From an uncultured Dehalococcoidia bacterium (GTDB taxonomy: Bacteria > Chloroflexota > Dehalococcoidia > Lucifugimonadales > CAJWER01), in the NCBI GenBank assembly GCA_958296115.1, contig OY282442.1, forward strand, positions 2,834,943 through 2,898,942: 64,000 bases of DNA. Reading direction: 5' to 3'. Of the stretch, positions 1 through 7,834 are shown piece after piece. A program made the translations under genes and the position numbers. Positions within the stretch are counted from its first letter, which is position 1. Every line of letters starts with the position of its first letter. The notes under the pieces are model-generated. The model searched no databases. It was given only the letters and a program-made list of their open reading frames with translations, and had not been told where the DNA came from.

Positions 1-16
1 TATTGGAGGCTGCCTG

Positions 17-487
17 GTGAGCTGGCTCTGGGACATAGACGACTTCGACACGCGGATAAGCTTCGCGCGCGAGCACAGCCCGGTCGATTTCCTGACCATG
101 CTCGTGCGGGTGATAATCACGCGGGTAACGCGGGCGCTGTCGTTCGTTCTGAAACCAGTGGACCAGGTCATGCAGTTCATCGGGCACGGGCTGATAGCTG
201 TCGTGCTGGGCATGTTGCTGTTGATTGTCATCCATGGGCTGTGGTTCATCGTGTGGCTCTGGCTCATAGGGTCTAGCTGGCTGTGGCTGCACCGTCCCTG
301 GACGCGGCCCATCCTCGCCGTGCCGGGCATAGCTTTCGCCATATTGGGCCACGTGTTCCTCCTGCTGGTGCCCGACCCCCACAAGAACCCCAAGTACAAC
401 CTCGTCGCCCAGGACTGGCCCCTGAGCGTGCGCCTCTGGCGGCCCACCGAAGCCTACTTCGAGGCGCACCCCTTCGCCCGGATGTAG
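17..487 (+). CDS. Hypothetical integral membrane protein
   Basis: A 156-residue protein of unknown function. The GTG start is supported by GGAGG at positions 5-9, seven bases upstream. The first 55 residues are polar and amphipathic. A long, Trp- and Leu-rich hydrophobic stretch at about 57-91 could form one long or two short membrane helices. A second segment lies at about 98-118, and a soluble tail of about 38 residues follows. I recognise no catalytic motif and cannot name the family. The gene lies just upstream of a 2-hydroxyacid dehydrogenase in the same direction, but the 55-base gap does not prove co-transcription. The real gene could begin outside the window only if the start assignment is wrong. 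Confidence 0.6.
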   Translation: MSWLWDIDDFDTRISFAREHSPVDFLTMLVRVIITRVTRALSFVLKPVDQVMQFIGHGLIAVVLGMLLLIVIHGLWFIVWLWLIGSSWLWLHRPWTRPILAVPGIAFAILGHVFLLLVPDPHKNPKYNLVAQDWPLSVRLWRPTEAYFEAHPFARM

Positions 488-542
488 CAATTGCCTGAAG
501 GCAGGCAGCTCGGCAAGCTTGTCAGGCCATGGAGGTGTTGAC

Positions 543-1487
543 GTGAAAGTGCTCGCCAATCTCCCGCTCGACGATTCACAGGTCAGCCGCATCGAGGCGG
601 TCTCGGACACGGTGGAGGTGATAAGGGCCGATTCGGAGGGCGAAGCCTTGGAGCTCATGCCCGAGATCGACGTGGTGTTCGGGCGCTTCGACCACGAGAT
701 GTTCGTTCGCGGCCAGCGGCTGAAGTGGGTGCAGGTTACGAGCGCCGGCGTCAACGACATGATGTATCCCGACTTCGTCGAAAGCGGCGTCGTCATGACG
801 AGCGCCAAGGGCATCGTCGGGGTCCACCTGGCAGACCACGCAATGGCCCTGCTGCTCGCCCTGACCCGCGGCGTTGCATGGGCCATCAGGAATCCCACTT
901 GGGACCAGCGGGACGCGACGCGGAGCATGTCGTGGGAGCTGCTCGGCAGCACGATGGGCATCGTCGGCATGGGCGGCACGGGTCGCGAGCTCGCAGCCCG
1001 CGCCCTGGGCTTCGGGATGCGCGTCATCGCGGTAGATCCGGAGGACGTAGACCCGCCAGAAGGTGTCGAGGCCTGCCGGAAGATGGACGAGCTCGAAGAC
1101 CTGCTGGAGAGCTCGGACGTGGTGGCGATATGCGCGCCGCTCACGCCAGAGACGGAGGGGATGTTCGACCGGGACGCCTTCAGGCGGATGCAGCCGCACG
1201 CGCTCCTAATCAACGTCACGCGCGGGCCTATCGTGGACGAGGAGGCGCTGATCGAGGCCCTAGAGCGGGGCGCAATAGCCGGCGCGGGCCTCGACGTTAC
1301 GCCCCAGGAGCCTCTGCCCGACGACCACCCCCTGTGGAGGATGGACAACGTCGTCATCACGCCTCATTCGGCAGGCGGCTCCCCGCGCCGAGTGGACCGC
1401 TCGGTGGAGCTGTTCTGCGAGAACCTGGAGCGGCTGCTCGAAGGCAGGCCGCTGACCAGCGTCATAGACAAGCGCAAGGGATACTAG
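543..1487 (+). CDS. D-isomer-specific 2-hydroxyacid dehydrogenase
   Basis: This is an NAD(P)-dependent cytosolic dehydrogenase of the D-2-hydroxyacid family, about 314 residues long. The GTG start at 543 is preferred over an upstream TTG at 519 because GGAGG at 531-535 lies seven bases before it. A GxGxxG dinucleotide-binding loop (GMGGTG) is near residues 142-147. The catalytic triad typical of the family is present: Arg in NVTRGP (about 227), Glu in TPQEP (about 256) and His in TPHSAGG (about 275). The substrate (glyoxylate, hydroxypyruvate or another 2-oxoacid) cannot be fixed from sequence. It is not adjacent to a clear pathway partner. Compare the second family member at 53142-54149, which lacks the Arg. 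Confidence 0.88.
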   Translation: MKVLANLPLDDSQVSRIEAVSDTVEVIRADSEGEALELMPEIDVVFGRFDHEMFVRGQRLKWVQVTSAGVNDMMYPDFVESGVVMTSAKGIVGVHLADHAMALLLALTRGVAWAIRNPTWDQRDATRSMSWELLGSTMGIVGMGGTGRELAARALGFGMRVIAVDPEDVDPPEGVEACRKMDELEDLLESSDVVAICAPLTPETEGMFDRDAFRRMQPHALLINVTRGPIVDEEALIEALERGAIAGAGLDVTPQEPLPDDHPLWRMDNVVITPHSAGGSPRRVDRSVELFCENLERLLEGRPLTSVIDKRKGY

Positions 1488-1612
1488 AACTCCGTCCATT
1501 TCAATATGGACAGGCAGGCAGTCCCGCCTTATCCACTATCCCTTGAACGGGAATATGGTTAGGGCGATTCAGGACGCCAAGACTACATTGAAGCAGTACT
1601 GGGCTCGACCCT

Positions 1613-2794
1613 ATGAAGCAATACTACGAAGGCGTAATCAGTTGGGCGTCGATCCTGGACCAGAACGCCTTGGACCAGGCCGTCAAGCTGGCTAGAGCCG
1701 AAGGCGTTGCAGGTCATATAGCCCTGATGCCCGACGCTCATCCGGGCATAGGCGCCTGTGTAGGCTCCATAGTTCCGACGCATGAAGACACCATAATACC
1801 CTCTGCGGTCGGCGTGGACATAGGCTGCGGCATGACGGCCGTCGAAACCGATTTGCAAGCGCGCGAGCTCGGACAGCCTCAGCTCGCTGAACTTGTTCAC
1901 AGGTTCGGCAGATCCATACCTGCTGGGGTTGCGGGCGACCACGACGGCAAGCGAATACCGGATGCGGCCTCCCAGTGGCTCGATGAGAATCCAGCGCCCG
2001 ACATAGATTGGACTGGCCGGCGCAAGGCTCGAAGCCCGGAGCAAAGGGCTGTCATGCAGCTAGGCACGCTGGGCTCCGGCAATCACTTCGCCGAAGCATG
2101 CAAGGACGAAACAGGCTGCGTATGGCTGGTCGTTCATTCAGGCTCTCGAGGCATAGGAAACCTCATAGCCCAGATCTACATGGACAGGGCTAGAAAGGCA
2201 TGGCTCGACGCAGGCAAGGACTCGTCCATGGCCGATTCCGCCAACCTGACAGGCGGCGACTTCAGAGAGTACATAGCCCGCATGAGCTGGGCGCAGAGGT
2301 ACGCGAAGGCCAACAGGGCCATCATGATGACGGCCATGATGAACGACCTCGAGCGCGCGGCCAGACCCTTCGACGCGCGGCGGCGCTTCGATTGCCATCA
2401 CAACTTCGCCGCCCTGGAAGAGCACGGCGGTCGAACCTGCTGGATCACCAGGAAGGGAGCTATCAGGGCTGACGTAGGCGAGCTTGGCGTCATACCAGGC
2501 TCCATGGGCGCTGACACCTACATAGTCAGCGGCAAGGGTGAGCCTGACTCGTACAGGTCCTCCGCCCACGGCGCTGGCCGGATGCATAGCAGAGGCCAAG
2601 CCAAGAGGATGTTCAGCGTCGAATCCCTGCGCGAGCTGATGAAGGGCAAAGCCTGGAACGACAGGAACGCGAAGCGGTTGCTGGATGAGCATCCCCACGC
2701 CTACAAGCCTATCGAGCGGGTGATGGAAGACCAAGCTGACCTGGTGTCAATCGAAGCCAGACTGACCCAGCTAGTCAACTACAAGGGCGCCTAA
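1613..2794 (+). CDS. rtcB: RtcB-family RNA ligase
   Basis: A 393-residue protein with the full set of RtcB motifs. It has a metal-binding GVDIGCGM block (Cys about 72), then GSGNHF, HSGSRG, a HHN block, PGSMG, and a SSAHGAGR block containing the guanylylated His (about 319). It ends in QLVNYKG, close to the usual family C-terminus. RtcB joins 2',3'-cyclic phosphate or 3'-phosphate RNA ends to 5'-OH ends using GTP and Mn2+, in tRNA or RNA repair. No archease or RtcR gene is adjacent, so its specific role here is unknown. The ATG has no obvious Shine-Dalgarno. An imperfect copy of the first 12 bases of the gene lies just upstream at about 1589-1600. Confidence 0.93.
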   Translation: MKQYYEGVISWASILDQNALDQAVKLARAEGVAGHIALMPDAHPGIGACVGSIVPTHEDTIIPSAVGVDIGCGMTAVETDLQARELGQPQLAELVHRFGRSIPAGVAGDHDGKRIPDAASQWLDENPAPDIDWTGRRKARSPEQRAVMQLGTLGSGNHFAEACKDETGCVWLVVHSGSRGIGNLIAQIYMDRARKAWLDAGKDSSMADSANLTGGDFREYIARMSWAQRYAKANRAIMMTAMMNDLERAARPFDARRRFDCHHNFAALEEHGGRTCWITRKGAIRADVGELGVIPGSMGADTYIVSGKGEPDSYRSSAHGAGRMHSRGQAKRMFSVESLRELMKGKAWNDRNAKRLLDEHPHAYKPIERVMEDQADLVSIEARLTQLVNYKGA

Positions 2795-2834
2795 CTGCCG
2801 CCAGCGCCATTGACCGCGCTCGCTGCGCCGCGCC

Positions 2835-3626
2835 CTAGAGGGCCAGCAGCTTGTCGAGGCCGACCGTGAGACCTGGACGCTTCACGACCTCCCGTATCGC
2901 CATCAGCACGCCGGGCATGAAGCTCTCCCGGCTCACCGAGTCGTGGCGGAGCGTCAGCGTCTGGCCGAGAGCGCCGAATACGAGCTCGTGGTGGGCCACC
3001 CGGCCGGGCATCCGCGCCGAATGTATCGTCACGCCGTCCAGGACGCCGCCGCGTGTTCCCGCGACGAGCTCCTTCTCCGGCTGCGGAGCCTCGAACGACG
3101 CCCCCTTGCCCTCCGACGCCGCCCGCGCGATAGCCAACGCCGTGCCCGACGGAGCGTCTATCTTGTTCTCATGATGCATCTCGGTCAGGTCCGCGTAGTC
3201 GAAGAACGGCGCCGCGACACGCGCCAGGTGGGTCATCACGACCGCGCCAAGCGCGAAGTTGGGAGCGATGATGATGCCCACGCCGTGCTCCTCGGCGAGC
3301 GCGCCGGCCTCGTGAATTGCCGCGTCCTGTATGCCGGTCGAGCCGATAACGACGTTGACCTTGCGGGGAGCCGCCGTCCGCATAACCTCCGACGCGCCCT
3401 CGGCATTGGTGAAGTCCACCACCACCTGCACGCCGTCCAGCGCGTCGCGCGGCGACGACGAGAGCGGCAGCGACGACGACCCGTCTGGCAGTGATACTGT
3501 ATCGCTGACCGCCGCGGCGTCCGACCCAGCGAGGGCGCGCATGTCACTCTCGCCCGACACCGCAGACAGGACCTGCTGCCCCATCTTGCCGAGCGCTCCG
3601 TTGACTGCCACGTTGATGGTGGACAC
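2835..3626 (-). CDS. dapB: 4-hydroxy-tetrahydrodipicolinate reductase
   Basis: DapB reduces 4-hydroxy-tetrahydrodipicolinate with NAD(P)H in the diaminopimelate/lysine pathway. The 263-residue protein starts with the N-terminal nucleotide-binding loop NGALGKMGQ. It carries the diagnostic substrate/catalytic block EMHHENKIDAPSGTA. A GTG start at 3626 is preceded by GGGAAGG. It begins only three bases after the pnp stop, so it is probably the last gene of an rpsO-pnp-dapB transcript. No other dap gene is adjacent; a DapA-like protein at 36635-37546 looks catabolic rather than biosynthetic. Length and motif order are normal for the family. Confidence 0.94.
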   Translation of the reverse strand: MSTINVAVNGALGKMGQQVLSAVSGESDMRALAGSDAAAVSDTVSLPDGSSSLPLSSSPRDALDGVQVVVDFTNAEGASEVMRTAAPRKVNVVIGSTGIQDAAIHEAGALAEEHGVGIIIAPNFALGAVVMTHLARVAAPFFDYADLTEMHHENKIDAPSGTALAIARAASEGKGASFEAPQPEKELVAGTRGGVLDGVTIHSARMPGRVAHHELVFGALGQTLTLRHDSVSRESFMPGVLMAIREVVKRPGLTVGLDKLLAL

Positions 3627-3629
3627 GTC

Positions 3630-5933
3630 CTACCTTCCCCTGTGGTCCGGCCGACGCGGCCCGGACGACCTGGGGCCCCCTGGCCCGCCCGGCCGCCTGT
3701 CGTCGCGCCGACCGCCCCTGTTGTTCGGCCCAGACCTGCCGCCGCTCCGGCCGTCTCGGCGGCCCCGGTCGTCGCCGCCCGGCCCACGCCCGGCCGGACG
3801 CCGCTCGCGCCGATCATCGCCGCGGTCGCCCCTGTCCTGGTCGCCCCCGCGCTCCTCGCCGCCATCCAGCAGCGATCGGCGCGATAGGGAGATCCGGCCC
3901 GAAGGGTCCACCCCTATCACTTCGACCGTAACCTCATCGCCTTCCCGCACCACGTCTTCGACCGTCGGCACGTGCTCGTTCGCCAGCTCGCTGATGTGAA
4001 CCATCCCGTCCACGCCGGGAAGAATCTGGACGAACGCGCCGAAGTTCATGACCCTGACGACCTTCCCAGTGTAGACATCGCCTACCTTGGCCTCCTTCGT
4101 CAGGCCCTCGATGATCTGTATCGCACGATTCGTCGCCGCCTCGTCCGGAGACCCGATGACCACCGTCCCGTCGTCCTCGACGTCCACAGTCGCCTTCGTC
4201 TCGTCCACGATGCCGCGAATCGTCTTGCCGCCAGGTCCTATGACCGCGCCGATCTTGTCCACGGGTATCTTTATCTTGACCATCCTCGGCGCGTAGGGAC
4301 TCATCTCGCCGCGCGGCTCCGAGATAGTCCGCTCTATCCTGTCCAGGATCTCCATCCGCGCCTCGCGCGCCTGCTCCAGCGTGGCCTCTATCACCTCGAA
4401 GCCGATGTTCTGCACCTTGATGTCCAGCTGGATCGCCGTGATGCCGTCGGCCGTCCCGGCGACCTTGAAGTCCATGTCGCCGAAGTGGTCCTCCATCCCC
4501 TGGATATCCGTCAGTATGGCGAACTCCCCGTTCTGTCCCGTCACCAACCCTATCGAGATGCCCGCGACCGGCCGCTTGATAGGCACGCCCGCGTCCATCA
4601 GCGCCAGCGTCGCCGCGCACGCGCTCCCCATCGAAGTGCTGCCGTTCGAACCCAGCACCTCCGCAACGACCCTTATGGCGTAGGGGAACTCCTCCTCGTC
4701 AGGCAGCACGGACAGCAGCGACCGCTCGGCGAGCGCCCCGTGACCTATCTCACGCCTGCCCGTGAACCCGATGCGCCCCGTCTCGCCGGTGCTGAAGGGC
4801 GGAAAGTTGTAGTGGAGCATGAAGCGCTTGTACTCCTGAGGGCTCAGCGTGTCCAGCTTCTGCGAGTCCCCAACCGACCCCAGCGTCGTAACGCCCAGCA
4901 CCTGCGTCTCGCCCCGCGTGAACAGCCCGCTGCCGTGTGTCCGCGGCAGTATCCCCGTCTCGCAGTCGAGCGCCCTTATCTCGCGCAGCCCGCGCCCGTC
5001 CGGCCGCCTGCCATGCTCCAGTATCCTGGCCCGAAACTCCCTTTCGAGTACGGCGTCGAACGCCTCTGCCGCCTCGTCCGCGTCCTCCGAATCGGCCAGG
5101 CTGCCTAGTACATCCGACTTGACCGCGCTGATGCGGCTCTTCTGGTCGGCCTTGCCGTCGCTCTCCTCGAACGCCCGCCGCAGCCCGTCGCCAACCGATG
5201 CCGACACCCGCTCGATGAGGTCCTCCGCCATCCCGGCGGCCTCGAAGTCCGACTTGGGGCGGCCAACGGCCTCGGCCATCTCCAGCTGCATGTCGATCAT
5301 GTCCTGATTGGTCGACTGTCCCAGCCGTATCGCCTCCAAGATCACGTCGTCCGGCAGCTCTCGCGAGCCCGCCTCCATCATCAGCACGCCCTCGCGCGTG
5401 CCCGCCACCACGAGGTCCAGGCTGCTGCGCTCGAGCTCCTGGTACGTCGGGTTGATTACGAACTCCCCGTCCACGCGCCCTATCCGAGTCGCGCCTATAG
5501 GCCCGCCGAACGGGATGTCCGAGACGGTCAGCGCCGCAGAAGCCCCGTTGATGACCAGAATGTCGAGCGGGTTCTCCTGGTCCGCCGACAGGGCCGTGGC
5601 CACTATCTGCACGTCGTTGCGGAACCCCTTGGGGAAGAGCGGGCGGAGCGGCCGGTCCGTGAGGCGGTTCGTGAGGATAGCGTCCGTGCTGGGACGCCCC
5701 TCTCTCCGAGGAAATCCACCGGGTATCCGGCCCCTGGCGTAGAGCCGCTCTTCGAAGTCCACCGTGAGGGGAAAGAAGTCTAGCCCCTCTCTCGGCTTGT
5801 CCATCGTCGCCGTCACGAGGGTCATCGAGTCGCCGCGGCGGATCACCACCGCGCCATTCGCCTGCTGGGCCAGCTTGCCAGTCTCTACGTGAACGTCTGC
5901 GTTTCCAATGCGTCGCTGAAAAGAAGAAGTCAT
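3630..5933 (-). CDS. pnp: Polyribonucleotide nucleotidyltransferase (PNPase)
   Basis: PNPase degrades RNA phosphorolytically from the 3' end and can add heteropolymeric tails. The protein of about 767 residues has the usual order: RNase PH domain, alpha-helical linker, second RNase PH domain, a KH domain (VIGPGGKTIRGI region) and an S1 domain (GDVYTGKVVRVMNFGAFV). The last 75 or so residues form an unusual Arg/Gly/Asp-rich tail, which is low-complexity and probably disordered. The ATG at 5933 is preferred over the upstream TTG because it matches family N-termini; AGGAG lies 12 bases upstream. It follows rpsO, the classic arrangement, with a strong hairpin between them that may control processing. 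Confidence 0.96.
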   Translation of the reverse strand: MTSSFQRRIGNADVHVETGKLAQQANGAVVIRRGDSMTLVTATMDKPREGLDFFPLTVDFEERLYARGRIPGGFPRREGRPSTDAILTNRLTDRPLRPLFPKGFRNDVQIVATALSADQENPLDILVINGASAALTVSDIPFGGPIGATRIGRVDGEFVINPTYQELERSSLDLVVAGTREGVLMMEAGSRELPDDVILEAIRLGQSTNQDMIDMQLEMAEAVGRPKSDFEAAGMAEDLIERVSASVGDGLRRAFEESDGKADQKSRISAVKSDVLGSLADSEDADEAAEAFDAVLEREFRARILEHGRRPDGRGLREIRALDCETGILPRTHGSGLFTRGETQVLGVTTLGSVGDSQKLDTLSPQEYKRFMLHYNFPPFSTGETGRIGFTGRREIGHGALAERSLLSVLPDEEEFPYAIRVVAEVLGSNGSTSMGSACAATLALMDAGVPIKRPVAGISIGLVTGQNGEFAILTDIQGMEDHFGDMDFKVAGTADGITAIQLDIKVQNIGFEVIEATLEQAREARMEILDRIERTISEPRGEMSPYAPRMVKIKIPVDKIGAVIGPGGKTIRGIVDETKATVDVEDDGTVVIGSPDEAATNRAIQIIEGLTKEAKVGDVYTGKVVRVMNFGAFVQILPGVDGMVHISELANEHVPTVEDVVREGDEVTVEVIGVDPSGRISLSRRSLLDGGEERGGDQDRGDRGDDRRERRPAGRGPGGDDRGRRDGRSGGRSGPNNRGGRRDDRRPGGPGGPRSSGPRRPDHRGR

Positions 5934-5970
5934 GGGAAGGTCAATCTCCTGGGGGGAGGGGCGCAACAAG

Positions 5971-6000
5971 AAGATAGTCCCGACGGTTCGGGACTATCTT
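5971..6000 (-). terminator. rpsO/pnp junction hairpin overlapping the rpsO stop
   Basis: A perfect 13-bp inverted repeat (arms 5971-5983 and 5988-6000) with a 4-base loop. On the minus strand it folds exactly across the rpsO stop codon and lies just upstream of pnp. The run after the stem is only weakly T-rich, so it may act as an attenuator or an RNase III-type processing site rather than a full terminator. In E. coli a hairpin between rpsO and pnp mediates PNPase autoregulation; a similar role here is inference. Confidence 0.65.
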
Positions 6001-6263
6001 CGGAGTCCGAGCTTGCCTATGATGGTCCGGTAACGGCCCACGTCCTCGCGGCTCAGGTACTGGAGAAGCCGGCGGCGCTTCCCCACGAGCCCCATGAGGC
6101 CCCGGCGAGTTGACTCATCGTGCTTGTGAACTCTGAGGTGCTCCGTCAGCCCGTTGATTCGGGTGGTCAGAAGGGCAACCTGAACCTCCGTCGAGCCAGT
6201 ATCGCCCTCGCTGGTCTGATACTCCTCGATTATCGGTTCCTTCTCTGTCTTGCTTAGCCCCAA
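5994..6263 (-). CDS. rpsO: 30S ribosomal protein S15
   Basis: S15 binds 16S rRNA early in small-subunit assembly. The motif [11 protein letters not shown] and the C-terminal IGKLGLRR are diagnostic. I choose the TTG at 6263 because it gives 89 residues, the family length, and places GSTEV at residues 23-27, as in E. coli S15. An in-frame ATG at 6299 would give a longer protein but lies inside a TATAAT box, upstream of the predicted transcription start. AAGGA lies almost directly against the TTG, an unusually short spacing. First gene of the rpsO-pnp(-dapB) unit. Confidence 0.93.
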   Translation of the reverse strand: MGLSKTEKEPIIEEYQTSEGDTGSTEVQVALLTTRINGLTEHLRVHKHDESTRRGLMGLVGKRRRLLQYLSREDVGRYRTIIGKLGLRR

Positions 6264-6297
6264 TTCCTTGTTGTTTCCATTCTCTTTGATTTGCGGC

Positions 6298-6326
6298 ATT
6301 ATACCACAGCCATCAACCGCCAGCAA
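6298..6326 (-). promoter_or_regulatory. Predicted rpsO promoter
   Basis: On the minus strand TTGCTG (6326-6321) and TATAAT (6303-6298) are separated by 17 bases. The -10 is preceded by TGG, an extended -10. Transcription would begin near 6291, which rules out the ATG at 6299 as the rpsO start and supports the TTG at 6263. Confidence 0.65.
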
Positions 6327-6343
6327 ACATTTGACGCCGAAGG

Positions 6344-6465
6344 CAGGGCAACCGCATCTAAATCACCCCAAATCGCCCAGGAGCGCCCCTCATCCTTTAG
6401 GAGCGAGGCGTCCCGCCTGGCCTTATCCCCTCTCCCTCGACGGGTGAGGGCTAGGGTGAGGGTGA
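6344..6465 (+). repeat. Dispersed repeat with REP-like palindrome
   Basis: A non-coding segment whose arrangement recurs at about 45675-45770: a GCAACCGCATC-like start, an AAATCACCCC/AAATCGCCC stretch, then CTTATCCCCTCTCCC and a palindrome of the form CCCTCTCCC-tcgacg-GGG.GAGGG followed by GGGTGAGGG. The tail GATTCAGGACGCCAA also occurs at about 1567. It lies between rpsO and tRNA-Leu and has no coding potential that I can support. Confidence 0.6.
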
Positions 6466-6483
6466 TTCAGGACGCCAATGCCC

Positions 6484-6571
6484 TGGTGCCGAAGGCCGGA
6501 TTCGAACCGGCACGGGATTTAACTCCCAACGGTTTTTGAGACCGCCGCGTCTTCCATTCCGCCACTCCGGC
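6484..6571 (-). tRNA. tRNA-Leu (anticodon CAA)
   Basis: A class II tRNA on the minus strand, 88 nt with an encoded CCA (6484-6486). The acceptor stem GCCGGAG pairs with CTTCGGC (one G-U). The anticodon loop reads CTCAAAA, with CAA at positions 34-36. A long variable arm (GGGAGTTAAATCCC region) and a GGTTCGAATCC T-arm are present. The long variable arm and CAA anticodon identify leucine. It sits between rpsO and the AcoX-like gene. Confidence 0.95.
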
Positions 6572-6687
6572 ATCGGCAAACTGGCGCGCAATCATTATCC
6601 AGAACCCGCGGCGCGCAGGTCAACCCCGTGTGCGGCGCGCTATACTGACACCCGCGTACACCCCGAACGAGGAGCGCTGCCGTAGTC

Positions 6688-7674
6688 ATGACGATAGTAG
6701 GCATCATAGCCAACCCCGCCGCGGGCAAGGACATCAGGCGCATCGTGGCGCATGGCCGATTCGTGCCGAACCACGAGAAGGTCAACATCCTCAAGCGCGT
6801 GCTCGCCGGCCTCGCCGCAACCCAAGTGAAGCGCGCGCTCATGATGCCAGACTCCGCCATGATATGCCGCTCCGCCGCGAGCGGAGCCCCGGACAGCCTC
6901 CAAACCGAGCTGCTGGACATACCCATGCGCCACGAAGAGGACGACTCCACCAAGGCGGCCGAGGCCATGGCCGGCGCGGGCGCCGCCTGCATCGTAACCC
7001 TCGGAGGAGACGGCACCAACAGGGCAATCGCCAAGGGATCAGGCCGTGTGCCCCTGGTGCCCATCTCCACCGGTACGAACAACGTATTCCCCTACATGAT
7101 AGAAGGCACCGTCGCAGGACTCGCAGCCGGCGTAGTCGCCTCCGGCAGGCTGAGCGCCGCCGACGTAACCATCCCCGCAAAGCTCCTCGAGGTCAGCGTA
7201 GATGGAACAGCCGCCGACGTCGCCCTGATAGACGCTGCCGTAACCAGCGAGCGCTTCCTCGGAGCCCGCGCCGTATGGGACATGACCACGCTCCACGAAA
7301 TCTTCCTCGCCCGCGCAGAACCCGACGGCATCGGCCTATCCGCCATCGGGGCGAGACTCAGGCCCGCCGCGCTTGGCGATGACAGCGGACTGCATCTCAG
7401 GATCGGGGAGCCCGGAACCGTCGTGTCGGCCCCGATCGCCCCCGGCGTGATAGAGAATGTGCCGGTCCAAGACTGGTCCCCCATGCCCATAGGCGAGCCC
7501 AGAACGGTGAACCTGAGCCCCTGCGTGATAGCCTTGGACGGAGAGCGGAGCGTCAGGGTTGCGCCAGGACAGACCGCCCAGGTAACCCTGACCCGTAGCG
7601 GCCCGCCAGTGGTGGACGTGCCCGCGGCCCTGAGTGCCGCAACCGACCTCGGCCTCTTCACCACCCGCCCCTAA
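6688..7674 (+). CDS. AcoX-like ATP-NAD kinase family protein
   Basis: A 328-residue protein of the NAD kinase/diacylglycerol kinase-like fold. It opens with GIIANPAAGKDIRR, has the hallmark GGDGTNRA, and follows with STGTNNVFP. This is the pattern of AcoX proteins, encoded near acetoin dehydrogenase operons in some bacteria; their biochemical role is poorly defined. No acetoin dehydrogenase genes are nearby, so this is an orphan copy and NAD phosphorylation is only a family-level guess. The C-terminal 100 residues are beta-rich and end without membrane segments. GAGGAG lies 13 bases before the ATG. The gene is convergent with tRNA-Leu on one side and upstream of the sigma factor on the other. 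Confidence 0.75.
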   Translation: MTIVGIIANPAAGKDIRRIVAHGRFVPNHEKVNILKRVLAGLAATQVKRALMMPDSAMICRSAASGAPDSLQTELLDIPMRHEEDDSTKAAEAMAGAGAACIVTLGGDGTNRAIAKGSGRVPLVPISTGTNNVFPYMIEGTVAGLAAGVVASGRLSAADVTIPAKLLEVSVDGTAADVALIDAAVTSERFLGARAVWDMTTLHEIFLARAEPDGIGLSAIGARLRPAALGDDSGLHLRIGEPGTVVSAPIAPGVIENVPVQDWSPMPIGEPRTVNLSPCVIALDGERSVRVAPGQTAQVTLTRSGPPVVDVPAALSAATDLGLFTTRP

Positions 7675-7834
7675 CGCGCCCCGGCGGCGGACGTAGAGGT
7701 AAATGAGTCCGGCCCGCCATGTCCGCGCGTACTGATATAACCGGACACAGAATCCCAGCCCTCACCCACGCGGCCCGCGGCGCTCACCTTAATAGCCCTC
7801 ATACGTTGTAGTAATAATGAGAGGTGAAGGCAGC

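Noticed and set aside
1494-1511. Terminator after the hydroxyacid dehydrogenase (GTCCAT-N6-ATGGAC)
   Set aside because: Only 6 bp and no T-run follows; could be chance.
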